64,000 nucleotides of DNA from a virus. Below, piece after piece: positions 8,301 through 18,526 of this stretch (position 1 is the stretch's first letter; every line of letters starts with the position of its first letter). Made by a program: the position numbers and the translations under genes. Below the pieces are notes generated by a model. The model saw nothing but the letters and a program-made list of their open reading frames with translations. It did not search any database and had not been told where the DNA came from. The DNA lies in the IMG/VR virus record IMGVR_UViG_3300023179_000057, positions 27,655 to 91,654 of that record; one strand, given 5' to 3'.

Positions 8301-11300
8301 GCAAGCATAGGTCAAGGATTTATAGTTGGCGGAAAACAATATATTGATGATGCAAAGGTAGTAGGTCAACAACTTGGCGCAGGCATGGTTCAAACAGCAT
8401 CTGGATTATTTGTTCCAGGTGGAGCAGTAGGACAGCCACCAAGAACAACTGGTGCGGGAGTTCCTTTATCAGTAATAACAGAAAATGCAAGACGTAATAG
8501 AGAACAACTTCTTGCAACACAACAACAAAGACGAACAGCAGCAATGAATGCAAGGATGAACTCACTCAATAAGGCATTTATGAGTGGCACTTTTGCTTTA
8601 TCTGCACTATCTGGTGTTGCTTCAATGGCTGGTGGAAATTTAGGAAAATTTTCTGAAATATTATTTCAAATAAGTGGACCATTGTTTGCTTTGTCATCAG
8701 TAATACAACTATTGACTGGAGAAAAAATAGTTGGTTTAATATCTAGATTTAAGGTTGCATTTGGATTAACATCTGTAGCGCTTCTTGCAGGAGTTGGAAT
8801 AATTAAACTTATTAACAGTGCAAGAGAAAAAGAATTAGAATATATTTATGGTCTTTCAAATGCAATGAAGACCACAACAGATCAGGTAAAAACTCTTGGA
8901 GACTTCTTTGGAGTAGTTCCAACGAAACTTCCTTTTGAGGGAAGAAATAGAGAAATTGTTAGAAAAGATGTAAGAACTGCAAGAGATAGACTAAGGGCAG
9001 ATGAATCATTTCAAAAACAATTTGCTTTACAAATTAATACACTTTCTAAGGCAACTGCTCAACAAGCACAACTAGCATTTACATCTTTAGCACTTAATTT
9101 AAGAGCACAAGGTTTTGCTGAAGAACAGGTACAGACAATTATTGATGCTCTTCGTGAAGAGGCTGGAAAAACTGATGTAAAACTAGATGTTAAATCTATT
9201 AATTTTTCTCCAGAATCAATAAAAAATATTCAGGCTCAAATAAAACCACTTACAGATAATCTTGCAGAGCAAGTTGAAAAAGGTTTAACAAAAACAGTAG
9301 TTGTGAGTGCTGGTAAGGCTGGTGCTAGAACATATACAACACAAACAAAAGAAGCAACAAAGGCTTTGTCAGAATTTAGTACATTTTCTTCAGAAGTTGC
9401 AAAATCTGCTGCTGGAATGTTTAGATTGGGAATTATTGATGGAAAACAATTTGAAGAAGGCATTTATGGAATATTAGGTGCAGTAGAAGGGCTTGATGAA
9501 ATATCAAGAAGGACTGCGCTTTTAGAACTATTTAAAAAACTTGATATGGATGCAAAGCCATTTTTATCTACATTATATACTGTAAAACAAGAAATGATGT
9601 TAGTTGCTTTATTAAGTGCTGGAGTTCTTGGAAAAGATAGTCCAATTATTAAAGCATTGTCTTCATCAGATTTAAAAACAAGAACTAGAGGAATTAATGG
9701 ATTAACAAAGGCATTTGAAAATCTTTTTGGTGCTATTACAGATGTTAATAATGCGGATAAAGACACGGATGGTGGTCCAGGTGGTGCAGGTAAGTTAAAT
9801 GCACTACAAGAAAGAATTAAAGCAATCCAACAACAAACACAGGCTTTCATAATATTACGTAATGCAAAAATTGATGAAAAAACTGCTACAGAACTTTCTA
9901 ATGATGCAGAAATAGCATCTTTGGTTATTGCTAATAGCAAGGGTAAATCATTAAAACAAATTATTGCTTTAGTAAAAGAATATAAAAAAGCATTAGCAGA
10001 TCAAACTAAGGCAGAGTTCCAATATATGTCTGGACCAAATCTATTTAAAGCACAGTTAGAAAGAGCACAGGCTCAGGCAAATCTTCGTGAAAAATTAATT
10101 GATATGCAATTTGCACCACAAATTAAAAAAGAAAACGATGCATTGGCTGTTCAAGAAAAAAGACTAGCAGACGTAAATAAGCAAATTGAAAATGTTACAA
10201 GATCACAGATTGAGCCTATACAAGCAGTTATTGATAGCAATAATTTAGCCCTTGAAAAAATTGCATTACAAGAAGATGCAATTAATGAAAAATACAATAA
10301 ACAAATAGAGGCACTTGATAAAATTGCAACAATTAATCAAGATATTGCAAACATTCAAAAACAAAGACTTTCAATTGCAGATGCCCTTACTCGTGGTGAT
10401 ATTTCTACTGCTGCACAGTTAGCACAAGAAGCAAGAGTAGAACAAGCACAGTCCTCAGTAACTGGACAAAAAGAAGCATTAACTGTTACTCGTGACGCAC
10501 AAATTGCTGCACTTGGAAGAAATGCTCTTGAAAAACAAAATAAAGAACTTCAACTTCAAATCAATATTATTGAGGCAACTCAACTAAAAACTTTAGAGTC
10601 ACAAAAACAAACAATTGAAAGCACTATTGAGTCAATCAATTTAAATATTACGGCATTAAATGAACAAGTCAGGGTTACAAAAGAAGGCTATGTATATGCC
10701 AAGGGAACAAAAGAAGAAATGGATAACCTTGACACACTAATACAATTGGCAACTGCTGCAGGTATTCCATTTACAGCGCAATTATTAGAACAGTCAAAAA
10801 ATGCACAATCTCTGGCAGCAGCATTGGGTGCAGCACTTGCAGCACAAAAGGCACTTGGCTCAGGAGCAACAACTCTTCCAGAAATTATGGCAGGCGCTAA
10901 GGCTGGAACAATTACATCACAAACAATTACGCCAGAACAAAAGGCTGTAGTTTTACAGGGCATAAAACAAACAATTGCAAAAGTAAATACAACAGTAGCA
11001 AAACTAAAAAAGACTATAGGTAAAAACTATGGTGGAATAGTTCCTAAATATATGACAAACGGTGGAAGGGCTATGGGATCTGATACCGTGCCAGCAATGC
11101 TTACACCTGGAGAGTTTGTAGTAAATAAAGCAGCAACAAAAGCATACAGGCCACTACTTGAAAGAATTAATGAATCTAAGTATCCTGGAATGCTTGGTCG
11201 TGGTGGTATGACTCAAATTCCAGTAAGTAACATTTCAACATCTGTAAGCGATAACTCAACGGCAGTGTATAATTATAATTTAGGATTCAGCATTAATGGT

Positions 11301-11390
11301 GCTAGTTCAAATGCCAACGATATTGCTAGAGCCGTAATGAGAGAGATTAAAAATGTTGACTCACAAAGAGTTAGAGGGCAGAGACGATAA
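5355..11390 (+). CDS. tape measure protein
   Basis: A 2011-aa protein, the largest in the window, sets tail length by acting as a ruler inside the tube and is ejected with the DNA. Residues about 175-500 form a TP901-type tape measure domain (NFGKNTQWAGRQLMVGFTLP, AAAGFQG, GVNALKS-like repeats). Hydrophobic helices occur near 540-575 and 1090-1155. Residues about 1500-1720 are long coiled coil. A motif DVVPAMLSPGEAVIP at about 677-691 recurs near the C-terminus as DTVPAMLTPGEFVVN (about 1908-1922). The gene begins with an AGAGGTG ribosome binding site and its stop overlaps the next ATG. The minus-strand open frames within it are shadows. Confidence 0.92.
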   Translation: MADVNANIDINIDSSNALAQLKALQRQISQFHTSIARSSEAAALAQKGLQKNLLNSINAIGAFTAEMRTVRTSAESFTDSLEKNKFSMREYFRYAGASTKTFGRLFKSEFDTIGKVAEERVKRLQTQYIKMGRDTNGAMRAIAVMPTQLNMNDYTTQVQMAAQKQALFNQLMKQGSTNLLNFGKNTQWAGRQLMVGFTLPLMAVGTAATKTFMDMEAQALRFRKVYGDLFTPQEETKQVLDNITELGKQFTKYGVAVSTTVGLAAEAAAAGFQGLDLQRQTTEATRLSILGQIDSQKALETTISLQNAFGMSSEKLADAINFLNAVENQTVVSLDDITTAIPKVAPVIQQLGGDVRDLTFFMAAMKEGGINASEGANALKSGLAALINPTKKASEMLAGFGINATAIVEKNKGNLKATVVEFANALNALDPLSRARAIEQMFGKFQFARLSTLFANVAKDGNQAARVLDLANSSVEELSALSEQELGMTADSAMNKFKKTVEDLKVALVPVGQAFLEAVTPIIDFVGNVLERFANLSSGTKRLITLLTVGIGAVGPVLLMTFGLLANGIANIIKLFLTLRGGYQRLTGQTQILGEQTQYMTSEQLDAASAAHSLDQTHAKLTQTFTAEATAINQLIQAYTSAAGAARNFAMNNPGMMLPGRGAKRLASGIVSVPGPKGAGDVVPAMLSPGEAVIPTDMAKKYAPLINGMIADKIPGFQVGKGFKNATMFLPEGINTAMGDPRGRGVSASAVSQYLGSAGGGVMGPLLAVIGREIKVGINNPKFKSEFIEVANLFTKTATDALNQSGREFIKDADLEEIVVPALRDAAKGIKIAGKDIDVALENAINQIRTVGPVGVGSGSMGGIGRTALPGSYRGARKAAQQFALSQNPEMFRQTERFSQSKGKTLKSFQTLDPMLNQWQVATMSHITTSITASAEELTRQMTPYLGDVGAKVTEAITKNVTSGAIKQAKVASPSRETEMVGASIGQGFIVGGKQYIDDAKVVGQQLGAGMVQTASGLFVPGGAVGQPPRTTGAGVPLSVITENARRNREQLLATQQQRRTAAMNARMNSLNKAFMSGTFALSALSGVASMAGGNLGKFSEILFQISGPLFALSSVIQLLTGEKIVGLISRFKVAFGLTSVALLAGVGIIKLINSAREKELEYIYGLSNAMKTTTDQVKTLGDFFGVVPTKLPFEGRNREIVRKDVRTARDRLRADESFQKQFALQINTLSKATAQQAQLAFTSLALNLRAQGFAEEQVQTIIDALREEAGKTDVKLDVKSINFSPESIKNIQAQIKPLTDNLAEQVEKGLTKTVVVSAGKAGARTYTTQTKEATKALSEFSTFSSEVAKSAAGMFRLGIIDGKQFEEGIYGILGAVEGLDEISRRTALLELFKKLDMDAKPFLSTLYTVKQEMMLVALLSAGVLGKDSPIIKALSSSDLKTRTRGINGLTKAFENLFGAITDVNNADKDTDGGPGGAGKLNALQERIKAIQQQTQAFIILRNAKIDEKTATELSNDAEIASLVIANSKGKSLKQIIALVKEYKKALADQTKAEFQYMSGPNLFKAQLERAQAQANLREKLIDMQFAPQIKKENDALAVQEKRLADVNKQIENVTRSQIEPIQAVIDSNNLALEKIALQEDAINEKYNKQIEALDKIATINQDIANIQKQRLSIADALTRGDISTAAQLAQEARVEQAQSSVTGQKEALTVTRDAQIAALGRNALEKQNKELQLQINIIEATQLKTLESQKQTIESTIESINLNITALNEQVRVTKEGYVYAKGTKEEMDNLDTLIQLATAAGIPFTAQLLEQSKNAQSLAAALGAALAAQKALGSGATTLPEIMAGAKAGTITSQTITPEQKAVVLQGIKQTIAKVNTTVAKLKKTIGKNYGGIVPKYMTNGGRAMGSDTVPAMLTPGEFVVNKAATKAYRPLLERINESKYPGMLGRGGMTQIPVSNISTSVSDNSTAVYNYNLGFSINGASSNANDIARAVMREIKNVDSQRVRGQRR

Positions 11391-12025
11391 TGGCTACTAG
11401 TGCTTATTTAACAGGTAGACGCAGGTATACAAGACCGCAGGGTATCCTATGGGCAAATAACGCTGGAACCCTCTCTAATGGCTTATACGTGCCCAATGGC
11501 ATAGAGGTGGGGGCAGACACAGAAGAGACAGATCCAAACCTACTAGATCAATTCATTATTTTATCTGATCATAATAGAGGGGACATGCAATTTAATACCC
11601 AAAGAATTGAGCAACGTCAAAGAACCATTAATGGCCGTATGCGTTCATACCACATTGCAGATAAACTGACTATGTCTGTATCTTGGAATATGTTGCCTTC
11701 ACGAGGGTATTCAGGATTGGCTAACTTTAATACAACAACAGGAGTATCACCAAGCGAAGGATCTACAACAGAGTACACAGCAGATGGCGGTGCAGGTGGA
11801 GTAGAACTTCTTGACTGGTATGAGACACATCAGGGTCCTTTTTGGATGTACCTTGCCTATGATAAATATACAAACTTAGAAGGTCAGGGTTATCAATATA
11901 CTGGTTTGAACAGATATAATCAAATTATTCAAGTTTATTTTGCAGACTTTAATTATTCCGTCGTAAAACGTGGAGCAACAAATCATGATCTTTGGAACAT
12001 ATCGGTAACACTGGAAGAAGTTTAA
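11390..12025 (+). CDS. distal tail (Dit-like) minor tail protein
   Basis: A 211-aa protein that overlaps the tape measure stop (TAATG). Its place between tape measure and hub genes is that of a distal tail protein. Visible features: TQRIEQRQRTINGRMRSYHI and a following LTMSVSWNMLPSR strand pair, LLDWYETHQGPFWMYLAYD, and a C-terminal VYFADFNYSVVKRG strand followed by WNISVTLEEV, typical of the beta-sandwich of Dit-like proteins. It likely forms a ring joining the tube to the tip. Confidence 0.6.
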   Translation: MATSAYLTGRRRYTRPQGILWANNAGTLSNGLYVPNGIEVGADTEETDPNLLDQFIILSDHNRGDMQFNTQRIEQRQRTINGRMRSYHIADKLTMSVSWNMLPSRGYSGLANFNTTTGVSPSEGSTTEYTADGGAGGVELLDWYETHQGPFWMYLAYDKYTNLEGQGYQYTGLNRYNQIIQVYFADFNYSVVKRGATNHDLWNISVTLEEV

Positions 12026-15000
12026 ATGTTTGAAAGTACTGAATTAAAAAATCACTTTGAAACATCTGCAACAATACAGACAGAGTCATTAGTTCTGGCT
12101 GAGTGGAATATGAATATGCCAGATAATATATTTAAACTTGGCAACTACAGATACAGATCTCAAGAACAAAATTCTCAGTTTTTAACATTACCAAATACAT
12201 TTGATAGCGCAGATACTGGAGAATATTACACTGGTGCAACAGATGCTGATGTTGTTATTGATGGGGGGCTTGAAAATAATAATACTCCACAAATTTTTAC
12301 ATCTACAAAAGAAAAACTAAAACTACTATACTCTTTAGAAGATTGCGTAAAACCATTTAGACCAAGATCTGGTATTAATAAAGCAACAGCATTTAAAGGA
12401 AAGTATTTAGCAAACTCTGGTAGCGACTTGGCAAGAAGACCAAGATATTATATGGCGTCACGCTATGATCAATTTAAATACTGGACTTCTTTTAGAACCG
12501 AAGAAGGAATTGAGCGAGGTATTGCTAAAACATTAAATAATGGAACTTACTATATAGACGATACAGTTCCTTTTGTTGTTTATAAAAATAATGTACCAAC
12601 AAATAGAATTATTGTTAAAATGCAAACACATGTTGGAGATATAGACCTTGGAGATTTTACAGACATATCAAAAACATTTGCAGATCCATTTTATGGAAAT
12701 TCTAATAAATCAACTCCAACAAGATGGAAAATTCAATATCTTAATGGAAACAATTGGATAGATGCTTATGTATTTAATGATGGTGATACTCGTGATGATG
12801 GCTCTGCGATAATTAAACATGATGGATATGTTGAATTACAATACGCATTAAAAAATATTCCAGATGCTTTTAAAGAAACATTTATTCATTCAAATATATA
12901 CTCTTCAGATACACTGTTACCAACAGAATCAACAAATGGTTATGCCTACTTAGTTATTGAAAATGAAGGAGATGTTGGAACATACCATATTTGGAACGGT
13001 ACAACAGAAGAATATGACACATTTGAACCAGTATATGGATGGGTATTAGGCAATGAACAAATAGACAATAAAACAACATTTGTTACTGATTTAACAAACC
13101 CATCATCATTTGAAGAGCCTACAAATGGAGAAACCACATATAGAGAGTTTCAAAATATACGTGGTTTGAGAGTTGTTATAGAAAGAATGAATAAGGCTGA
13201 CTCTACATTTGATCTAATTGAAATGTCTCCAAGATTGGTTGTGAATATATCTGATAAAACAATAGAATATAGCATTAAAAAAATTCTTTCAGACCTTGGC
13301 AATTCTGCACTACCAGTAGGACAATTATTAGCATCAACTGGAACAATATCTTTGTTTGATGATGATCAAGCATTTAATGATAATAATACAACTAGTATTG
13401 TAAAAGATTATATTCGTAAGAATATTAAATTTAATTTTTATGAAAAAATATTAAATGTAAGTGGATATGACTATTGGGTTCCAATTAAAACTTTATACTC
13501 TGATGGCTTTCCACAAGCAGACGTTACTGGCGGAACATTAGAAATATCACTAAGAGATTTTTATTTCTTTTTAGAATCAATGCCCGCACCAAGAATGCTT
13601 GTAACAGAAGTATCTCTTAGTTATGCAATTAGTTTAATTCTTGATTATATTGGTTTTAGTAATTATGCTTTTTATAGAACAACAAATGAACCAGATCCAA
13701 TAATTCCATATTTTTTTATTGCACCAGATCAAACAGTAGCGGAAGTATTAAATCAGTTAGCAGTATCAACACAAACTGCAATGTTCTTTGATGAATACAA
13801 TAACTTTATAGTAATGAGCAAAAACTATATATTGCCAGATGAAGATGATAGAGAGTTTAATATAATCTTGTCTGGCTCAACAAATCAATCAGTAAGTGGT
13901 ATTATTGAAAATCAAACATCTGGAACATTGCCTAATATTATTTCAATTGCTTCAGAAGATAAAAAAGTTTATAATAATGGAAAAATAAATTATACAACCA
14001 GATATATTCAAAGATCTTATGGCTCAGTTCGTCAAGCAAGCATGATAGATAGAGATAAGACATGGATATATAAGCCAGCATTGTTATGGGAAGTATCTGG
14101 AAGCGATTCTACTAAAACAATAAATGAAGTTGCATCTAAGCAGGGTAAGTATGTTCTTGGTGCAATGCCATTAAATTCTGATTTATCAAGCGCAGTTCCA
14201 ACAGTAGTTAATCGTAAAATGCAAAACAACGTTTTAGATCTTGGCGAAAATGTTTATTGGCTTACAAGATATCAAGGATATTTTTATTCTAATGGAGAAA
14301 TTATTAGATATGATGCTGCTCAATTTAACGTTACCCTTGCAATTTGGTACCCAATTCTATCTGACGGAATTAACTTAGATGAAACTAAGCCACAAATAGT
14401 TTTGCCTGGTAGATTAGCACCAAATAGTATTATTGATAATTTAGATAAACAAGTTGCTAATGGAGAGATTACAGAAGCACAAAAGGGTGAAGCAATACAG
14501 GCTTGGAGGGTTTCACATAGACAAGGAACTAGCAATGTTTGGATTACAAGCAACCAAGAGTATCAGAATTATTTTAAATCACTACCATTTAATGGAAAAA
14601 TTTATCCAACTGGCTTGGTTAGAATTTATTCTATTCCTTACTATGAAACAATTGAAGGAGTAACTCGTTTACAAAATGGAGCAGTCGTTGAGCATGGTCG
14701 TGGTCAATTTGGAACTCCTATAACAAGTCATTCTGCAGGAATAAGTTCTTATTGGTCAAATAATGATTATGTTAAAGGTTGTGAAATGAAAACTAATTAT
14801 TTATTTACAACAACTTTGCTTGAAGATATATCTTTACCAGCAACAACAACTGGAGCAGCAGGAGTTAATAATACAAAAGCAAGACAAACATCAAGAGGCG
14901 GAACAATTAAAAACTTTATGTCTTCTAGTTATGGAACAGAAACTTCTGTTAATAGTTCTTTATCAACTCAAACTGGAACAATTCAATCTTCTGCTTTGGT

Positions 15001-16534
15001 AATGAATGGTCCATCATTTGAAACAACAGAAACTCCTATTAATTTGGTTTCTTATGTATATAAAGAATTAGATAATGCTTATAGACATTTTGGAGCAAGA
15101 GTTAGAATTATTGGAAAAATAGAAAATAATGAAAATCGTTCACAAACTCCAACAGGAAGCGCAACGTATTATCAAGTTGCTGGAGTTCAACCAGATCAAA
15201 ATGTGAGCATTGGTGGTGGCTCTGGTGGAATTGCGGTATTATTAAATCCAACAACAAATAATGGATATTACTTTGAAATAGTTGCGTTAACTGAAAATAA
15301 CGTAGAGTCATATTTAAAATTAGATAAAAATAATCAATCTGATATATCTATAAACAATGTTGTTTTTTATAAAATTAAAAAAGATTTATCAAACAATGAT
15401 GCAATACCAATTAAATTATGGGGTGGGCTATCAAAGATTACAGTTGATGATGGTAGATTTACTGGACAATACAGAATGGTTGGTGAGGAAAATCCAACGG
15501 TGTATGATTTAGCAGTAGAATATCAAGACATAGGAAAAATCAGAAGATTCTTTTTATATATTAACAATCAATTAATTAAAGTAATAGATGATCCAGATCC
15601 ACTTCCTATTTATAATAATATGGCTCCCTTTGTTCGTGGATCTTCTAGACTTATGTTTGAAAATATTTATGCACTATCGGAAAATTATTCTCAAAATACC
15701 GTCTTTACAGTTGGAGAAACTTTGTCATCTGCCTTTGGTGATAAAGAAATAACTGCTAATGAATCAATTAGAAAATATGCAATGAATGGAATTATTCAAT
15801 CAACTTATTTGTCTGGAATTAGTGCTCAACAACCACCAAAATATAATATGTATTTTGAAGAATTTGGTTCAATCATGAGAGAATGTTCTTATTTTGACAT
15901 TAAATATGATCGTGCCTATCCAGCACTTTATGCTCAACTATCACCAACATTTAATGAAATAAAAAATTATGTAACATCTGGATTTTATGCTGACTCATAT
16001 GGCGCAGAATTTTTAATATTTAATGCTACAGATACAGCCTTAAACCTTGATGAAACTACTGGAAATTATTTAAGAATTCAAGGTATTACATTTACCCAAG
16101 ATACAACACATGAATTAACTGTTGACGAATATTTTAAAAAACGAAGTAACTTTGCTGATCCAGAATTAACTGCATCTTCTCAGATTATTTCTCCACTTAT
16201 TGAAAAAGAAAAATATGACAATATTAAAAGAAGCAGAATGATATATGGAAATAATGAATTTACATTAGATACTCCATATATACAAACTCAAGATGATGCA
16301 GAAAGCCTAATGGGTTGGCTAATTAACAAATTAATGGTTCCTAAAAAATCAATAGGAATTAAAGTTTTTGCAACACCAACAATTCAACTTGGAGATATTG
16401 TAAAAGTTAATTATAAAAACTCTAACAATTTAGATTTAGTTACATCAGATACTAAAAGATTTGTAGTATATAATATTGAATATGCTAGAAGACTTACTGG
16501 ACCAGACATGATACTTTATTTGGCAGAGGTGTAA
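12026..16534 (+). CDS. large minor tail protein, baseplate hub-like
   Basis: A 1502-aa protein directly after the Dit-like gene. The central part (about 430-640) includes ISLRDFYFFLESMP and DYIGFSNYAFYR followed by FIAPDQTVAEVLNQLAVSTQ, as in tail hub proteins of the gp27/Tal fold. The extreme C-terminus (TIQLGDIVKVNYKN, VVYNIEYARRLTGPDM) is the typical end of such hubs. Residues about 880-1230 look like an inserted beta-rich, Ser/Thr/Gly-rich domain (possibly lectin- or laminin-G-like) that could bind glycans. No peptidase or lysozyme motif was recognised. It probably forms the tail tip with the next genes. Confidence 0.6.
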   Translation: MFESTELKNHFETSATIQTESLVLAEWNMNMPDNIFKLGNYRYRSQEQNSQFLTLPNTFDSADTGEYYTGATDADVVIDGGLENNNTPQIFTSTKEKLKLLYSLEDCVKPFRPRSGINKATAFKGKYLANSGSDLARRPRYYMASRYDQFKYWTSFRTEEGIERGIAKTLNNGTYYIDDTVPFVVYKNNVPTNRIIVKMQTHVGDIDLGDFTDISKTFADPFYGNSNKSTPTRWKIQYLNGNNWIDAYVFNDGDTRDDGSAIIKHDGYVELQYALKNIPDAFKETFIHSNIYSSDTLLPTESTNGYAYLVIENEGDVGTYHIWNGTTEEYDTFEPVYGWVLGNEQIDNKTTFVTDLTNPSSFEEPTNGETTYREFQNIRGLRVVIERMNKADSTFDLIEMSPRLVVNISDKTIEYSIKKILSDLGNSALPVGQLLASTGTISLFDDDQAFNDNNTTSIVKDYIRKNIKFNFYEKILNVSGYDYWVPIKTLYSDGFPQADVTGGTLEISLRDFYFFLESMPAPRMLVTEVSLSYAISLILDYIGFSNYAFYRTTNEPDPIIPYFFIAPDQTVAEVLNQLAVSTQTAMFFDEYNNFIVMSKNYILPDEDDREFNIILSGSTNQSVSGIIENQTSGTLPNIISIASEDKKVYNNGKINYTTRYIQRSYGSVRQASMIDRDKTWIYKPALLWEVSGSDSTKTINEVASKQGKYVLGAMPLNSDLSSAVPTVVNRKMQNNVLDLGENVYWLTRYQGYFYSNGEIIRYDAAQFNVTLAIWYPILSDGINLDETKPQIVLPGRLAPNSIIDNLDKQVANGEITEAQKGEAIQAWRVSHRQGTSNVWITSNQEYQNYFKSLPFNGKIYPTGLVRIYSIPYYETIEGVTRLQNGAVVEHGRGQFGTPITSHSAGISSYWSNNDYVKGCEMKTNYLFTTTLLEDISLPATTTGAAGVNNTKARQTSRGGTIKNFMSSSYGTETSVNSSLSTQTGTIQSSALVMNGPSFETTETPINLVSYVYKELDNAYRHFGARVRIIGKIENNENRSQTPTGSATYYQVAGVQPDQNVSIGGGSGGIAVLLNPTTNNGYYFEIVALTENNVESYLKLDKNNQSDISINNVVFYKIKKDLSNNDAIPIKLWGGLSKITVDDGRFTGQYRMVGEENPTVYDLAVEYQDIGKIRRFFLYINNQLIKVIDDPDPLPIYNNMAPFVRGSSRLMFENIYALSENYSQNTVFTVGETLSSAFGDKEITANESIRKYAMNGIIQSTYLSGISAQQPPKYNMYFEEFGSIMRECSYFDIKYDRAYPALYAQLSPTFNEIKNYVTSGFYADSYGAEFLIFNATDTALNLDETTGNYLRIQGITFTQDTTHELTVDEYFKKRSNFADPELTASSQIISPLIEKEKYDNIKRSRMIYGNNEFTLDTPYIQTQDDAESLMGWLINKLMVPKKSIGIKVFATPTIQLGDIVKVNYKNSNNLDLVTSDTKRFVVYNIEYARRLTGPDMILYLAEV

Positions 16535-16535
16535 C

Positions 16536-17369
16536 ATGGGTGCTTTTGATAGTTTATATATGCCTAAAGCAAGTTCTGGAGATGTTGTTAGTAATGAAAT
16601 AGATGCTGCTAAAACGGCAGAAGCAATTTCAATAGTTGGAGCAGCAGAGGTAGAACGTAGAGGCGGAGTAAATGCTCAAGGATATTTTAACGATGTTCCT
16701 GCATATCAACAATTAACAGCAAACGAAAGAGCAAAAGTAACGCTAGAAAATGGCCACATAAATACTATGGCAATGCTTGCAATGTTAGAAGACAAAGAAA
16801 GAAAACATTTTGGAAGATCTTTAGACTCTGGAGTTATAAAGGCAGAAGCCCCACCATCTGTAAACATTACAGCAACGCCTATGGCGCCAGAACCAGAATC
16901 ATTTGCTTTAAGAAGTTTTGCTGCACCAGAACCAGTAAAAACAGCAACCCTTGATATTATTTTATTTGATGATGAGTCCGTTCCTGTAGATGGAATGTTT
17001 GATTTAATATTTGAAAATATAGGTGGACAAGAATTAATTAATATTACAAGATCTGATATTGTTAATGGTCAAAAAATATCTTATCAACCAATTAAAAATT
17101 TATCTATAATTCAGCAACGGTATAATCCAAATAATATTCTAAGCCTTCAGCAAACCGCAGATAAATACTTTGCTGGATTTTCTATTAAACTAGAAGACAA
17201 GATCCCATACGAAGGAAATGGAACAAATGGAGAAAACCTTTATTTTGATGAAGATACTGGTGATTTAATTATTGAGTTTGTTAATATAAACAATGATGAA
17301 CAAATTGAGACACAAATTACCCTAGGTGGTACAATATATAATATAGATCTTGGAGAAAATATTTCATGA
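16536..17369 (+). CDS. minor tail protein, function unknown
   Basis: A 277-aa protein starting 1 nt after the hub gene and overlapping the next gene by 4 nt (ATGA). Residues 1-95 are mostly helical and charged (AAKTAEAISIVGAAEVERRGG). A Pro/Ala-rich linker runs about 105-135 (PPSVNITATPMAPEPESFALRS begins it). The rest is beta-rich (ATLDIILFDDESVPVDG, then FDLIFENIG, ending in LGGTIYNIDLGENIS). Tight packing among tail genes suggests a tail tip or fibre-attachment protein. I do not recognise the family. Confidence 0.5.
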   Translation: MGAFDSLYMPKASSGDVVSNEIDAAKTAEAISIVGAAEVERRGGVNAQGYFNDVPAYQQLTANERAKVTLENGHINTMAMLAMLEDKERKHFGRSLDSGVIKAEAPPSVNITATPMAPEPESFALRSFAAPEPVKTATLDIILFDDESVPVDGMFDLIFENIGGQELINITRSDIVNGQKISYQPIKNLSIIQQRYNPNNILSLQQTADKYFAGFSIKLEDKIPYEGNGTNGENLYFDEDTGDLIIEFVNINNDEQIETQITLGGTIYNIDLGENIS

Positions 17370-18526
17370 TTACTAATACTGGTAAATCTATTATTGCTAA
17401 ATACCTGCTTGGACAAGCGCCAGCCTATGCCTCATATATTGCTGTTGGTTGTGGTGCTACCCCGCTTACAACTGGAGATCCAATAGGAGATTACTCTGCA
17501 AAAATAAACTTAGATTTTGAAATGTTTCGTGTTCCAATTTCATCAAGAGGCTTTGTAAATGAAAATGGTTTAGATAAAATAGTTTTAACAGCAGAATTAC
17601 CAACGGAAGAAAGATATGAAATATCAGAAGTTGGAATATATTCTGCAGGATCAAATCCATCTGCTGGCGCATATGATAGTAAAACTGTTTTTGCATTTAC
17701 GCAAACAGAAAATTGGCAACATCATACAGCAGAAGCAGCAGTAGCCATTGATACATTTTCTGCTGCATTAGATGAACCGTTATATGATAATGTTATTGCA
17801 ATTACAGATCCAGTATTTCAAACAAATGCGGATAATCCAATATTTTTTAAATCTCCAAGACCTGAAAGATATGAAAGACCAAGATTTTTAAATAACATAA
17901 TATTAATTCAAGGTGATGACGCTGACATAACAATTAATGAAGAAAGTGGTGCAGCACAAGATCATTTTGTAATAGAGGCTGGATCAAATCATATTCACTT
18001 AACTGGTGCCAGCGTTGATTTTACAAGAAACTCTCCAACAGATGAATTACGTTTAGCATTTTCGTTAATAAACAAAGATGGAAACGCTGGAGCAACACCA
18101 GAAAATGTTAGAATAATGGTAGAGTTTGCATCAACAGAAACAGAAACCGCAGAATACGCAAGATTTGAAGCAGAAGTTATTGATGATAGTAGTGGAGGAG
18201 CCTACGATTTTTCTACTGAAAGATATTTTGTTGTAACAAAACAACTTCAAGAATTATATACTAGTGCAAACTTTACATGGAATGCTGTTACAGTAGTTAA
18301 AATATACGCTTGCGTTATTGATGCTGGAGTTCCATCTAGCAATTATTATGTAGCACTAGATGCAATGAGATTAGAAAATGTTTCTACACTAAATCCACTC
18401 TATGGATTAACAGGATATTCAGTTATTCAAACTCAAGATGCATCAACAATTGTAAAGAGTTCTAATACTAGTAATTATATTGAGTTTAGATTTTCAGTAG
18501 ATGTTTCTGGCGGAGTAATATCATAA
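17366..18526 (+). CDS. minor tail / receptor-binding-type protein
   Basis: A 386-aa protein. The N-terminus (ITNTGKSIIAKYLLGQAPAY, IAVGCGATP, EISEVGIYS) is a pattern I associate with tail fibre and baseplate attachment proteins. Residues about 175-350 resemble a carbohydrate-binding beta-sandwich (VIEAGSNHIHLTGASVDFTRNS..., later YYVALDAMRLENVS), a form common in phage receptor-binding proteins. The end IEFRFSVDVSGGVIS is a final strand. It lies between genes coupled by 1-4 nt overlaps. Receptor binding is an inference from fold appearance and position. Confidence 0.55.
   Translation: MITNTGKSIIAKYLLGQAPAYASYIAVGCGATPLTTGDPIGDYSAKINLDFEMFRVPISSRGFVNENGLDKIVLTAELPTEERYEISEVGIYSAGSNPSAGAYDSKTVFAFTQTENWQHHTAEAAVAIDTFSAALDEPLYDNVIAITDPVFQTNADNPIFFKSPRPERYERPRFLNNIILIQGDDADITINEESGAAQDHFVIEAGSNHIHLTGASVDFTRNSPTDELRLAFSLINKDGNAGATPENVRIMVEFASTETETAEYARFEAEVIDDSSGGAYDFSTERYFVVTKQLQELYTSANFTWNAVTVVKIYACVIDAGVPSSNYYVALDAMRLENVSTLNPLYGLTGYSVIQTQDASTIVKSSNTSNYIEFRFSVDVSGGVIS

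Noticed and set aside
9464-9940. 158-codon minus-strand frame inside the tape measure gene
   Set aside because: It is antisense to a strongly supported gene, with Ser/Ala-rich composition as expected of a shadow frame.
16536-17369. Collagen-like or enzymatic domain in the minor tail protein
   Set aside because: Only a Pro/Ala linker is present; no Gly-x-y repeats or catalytic motif could be found.
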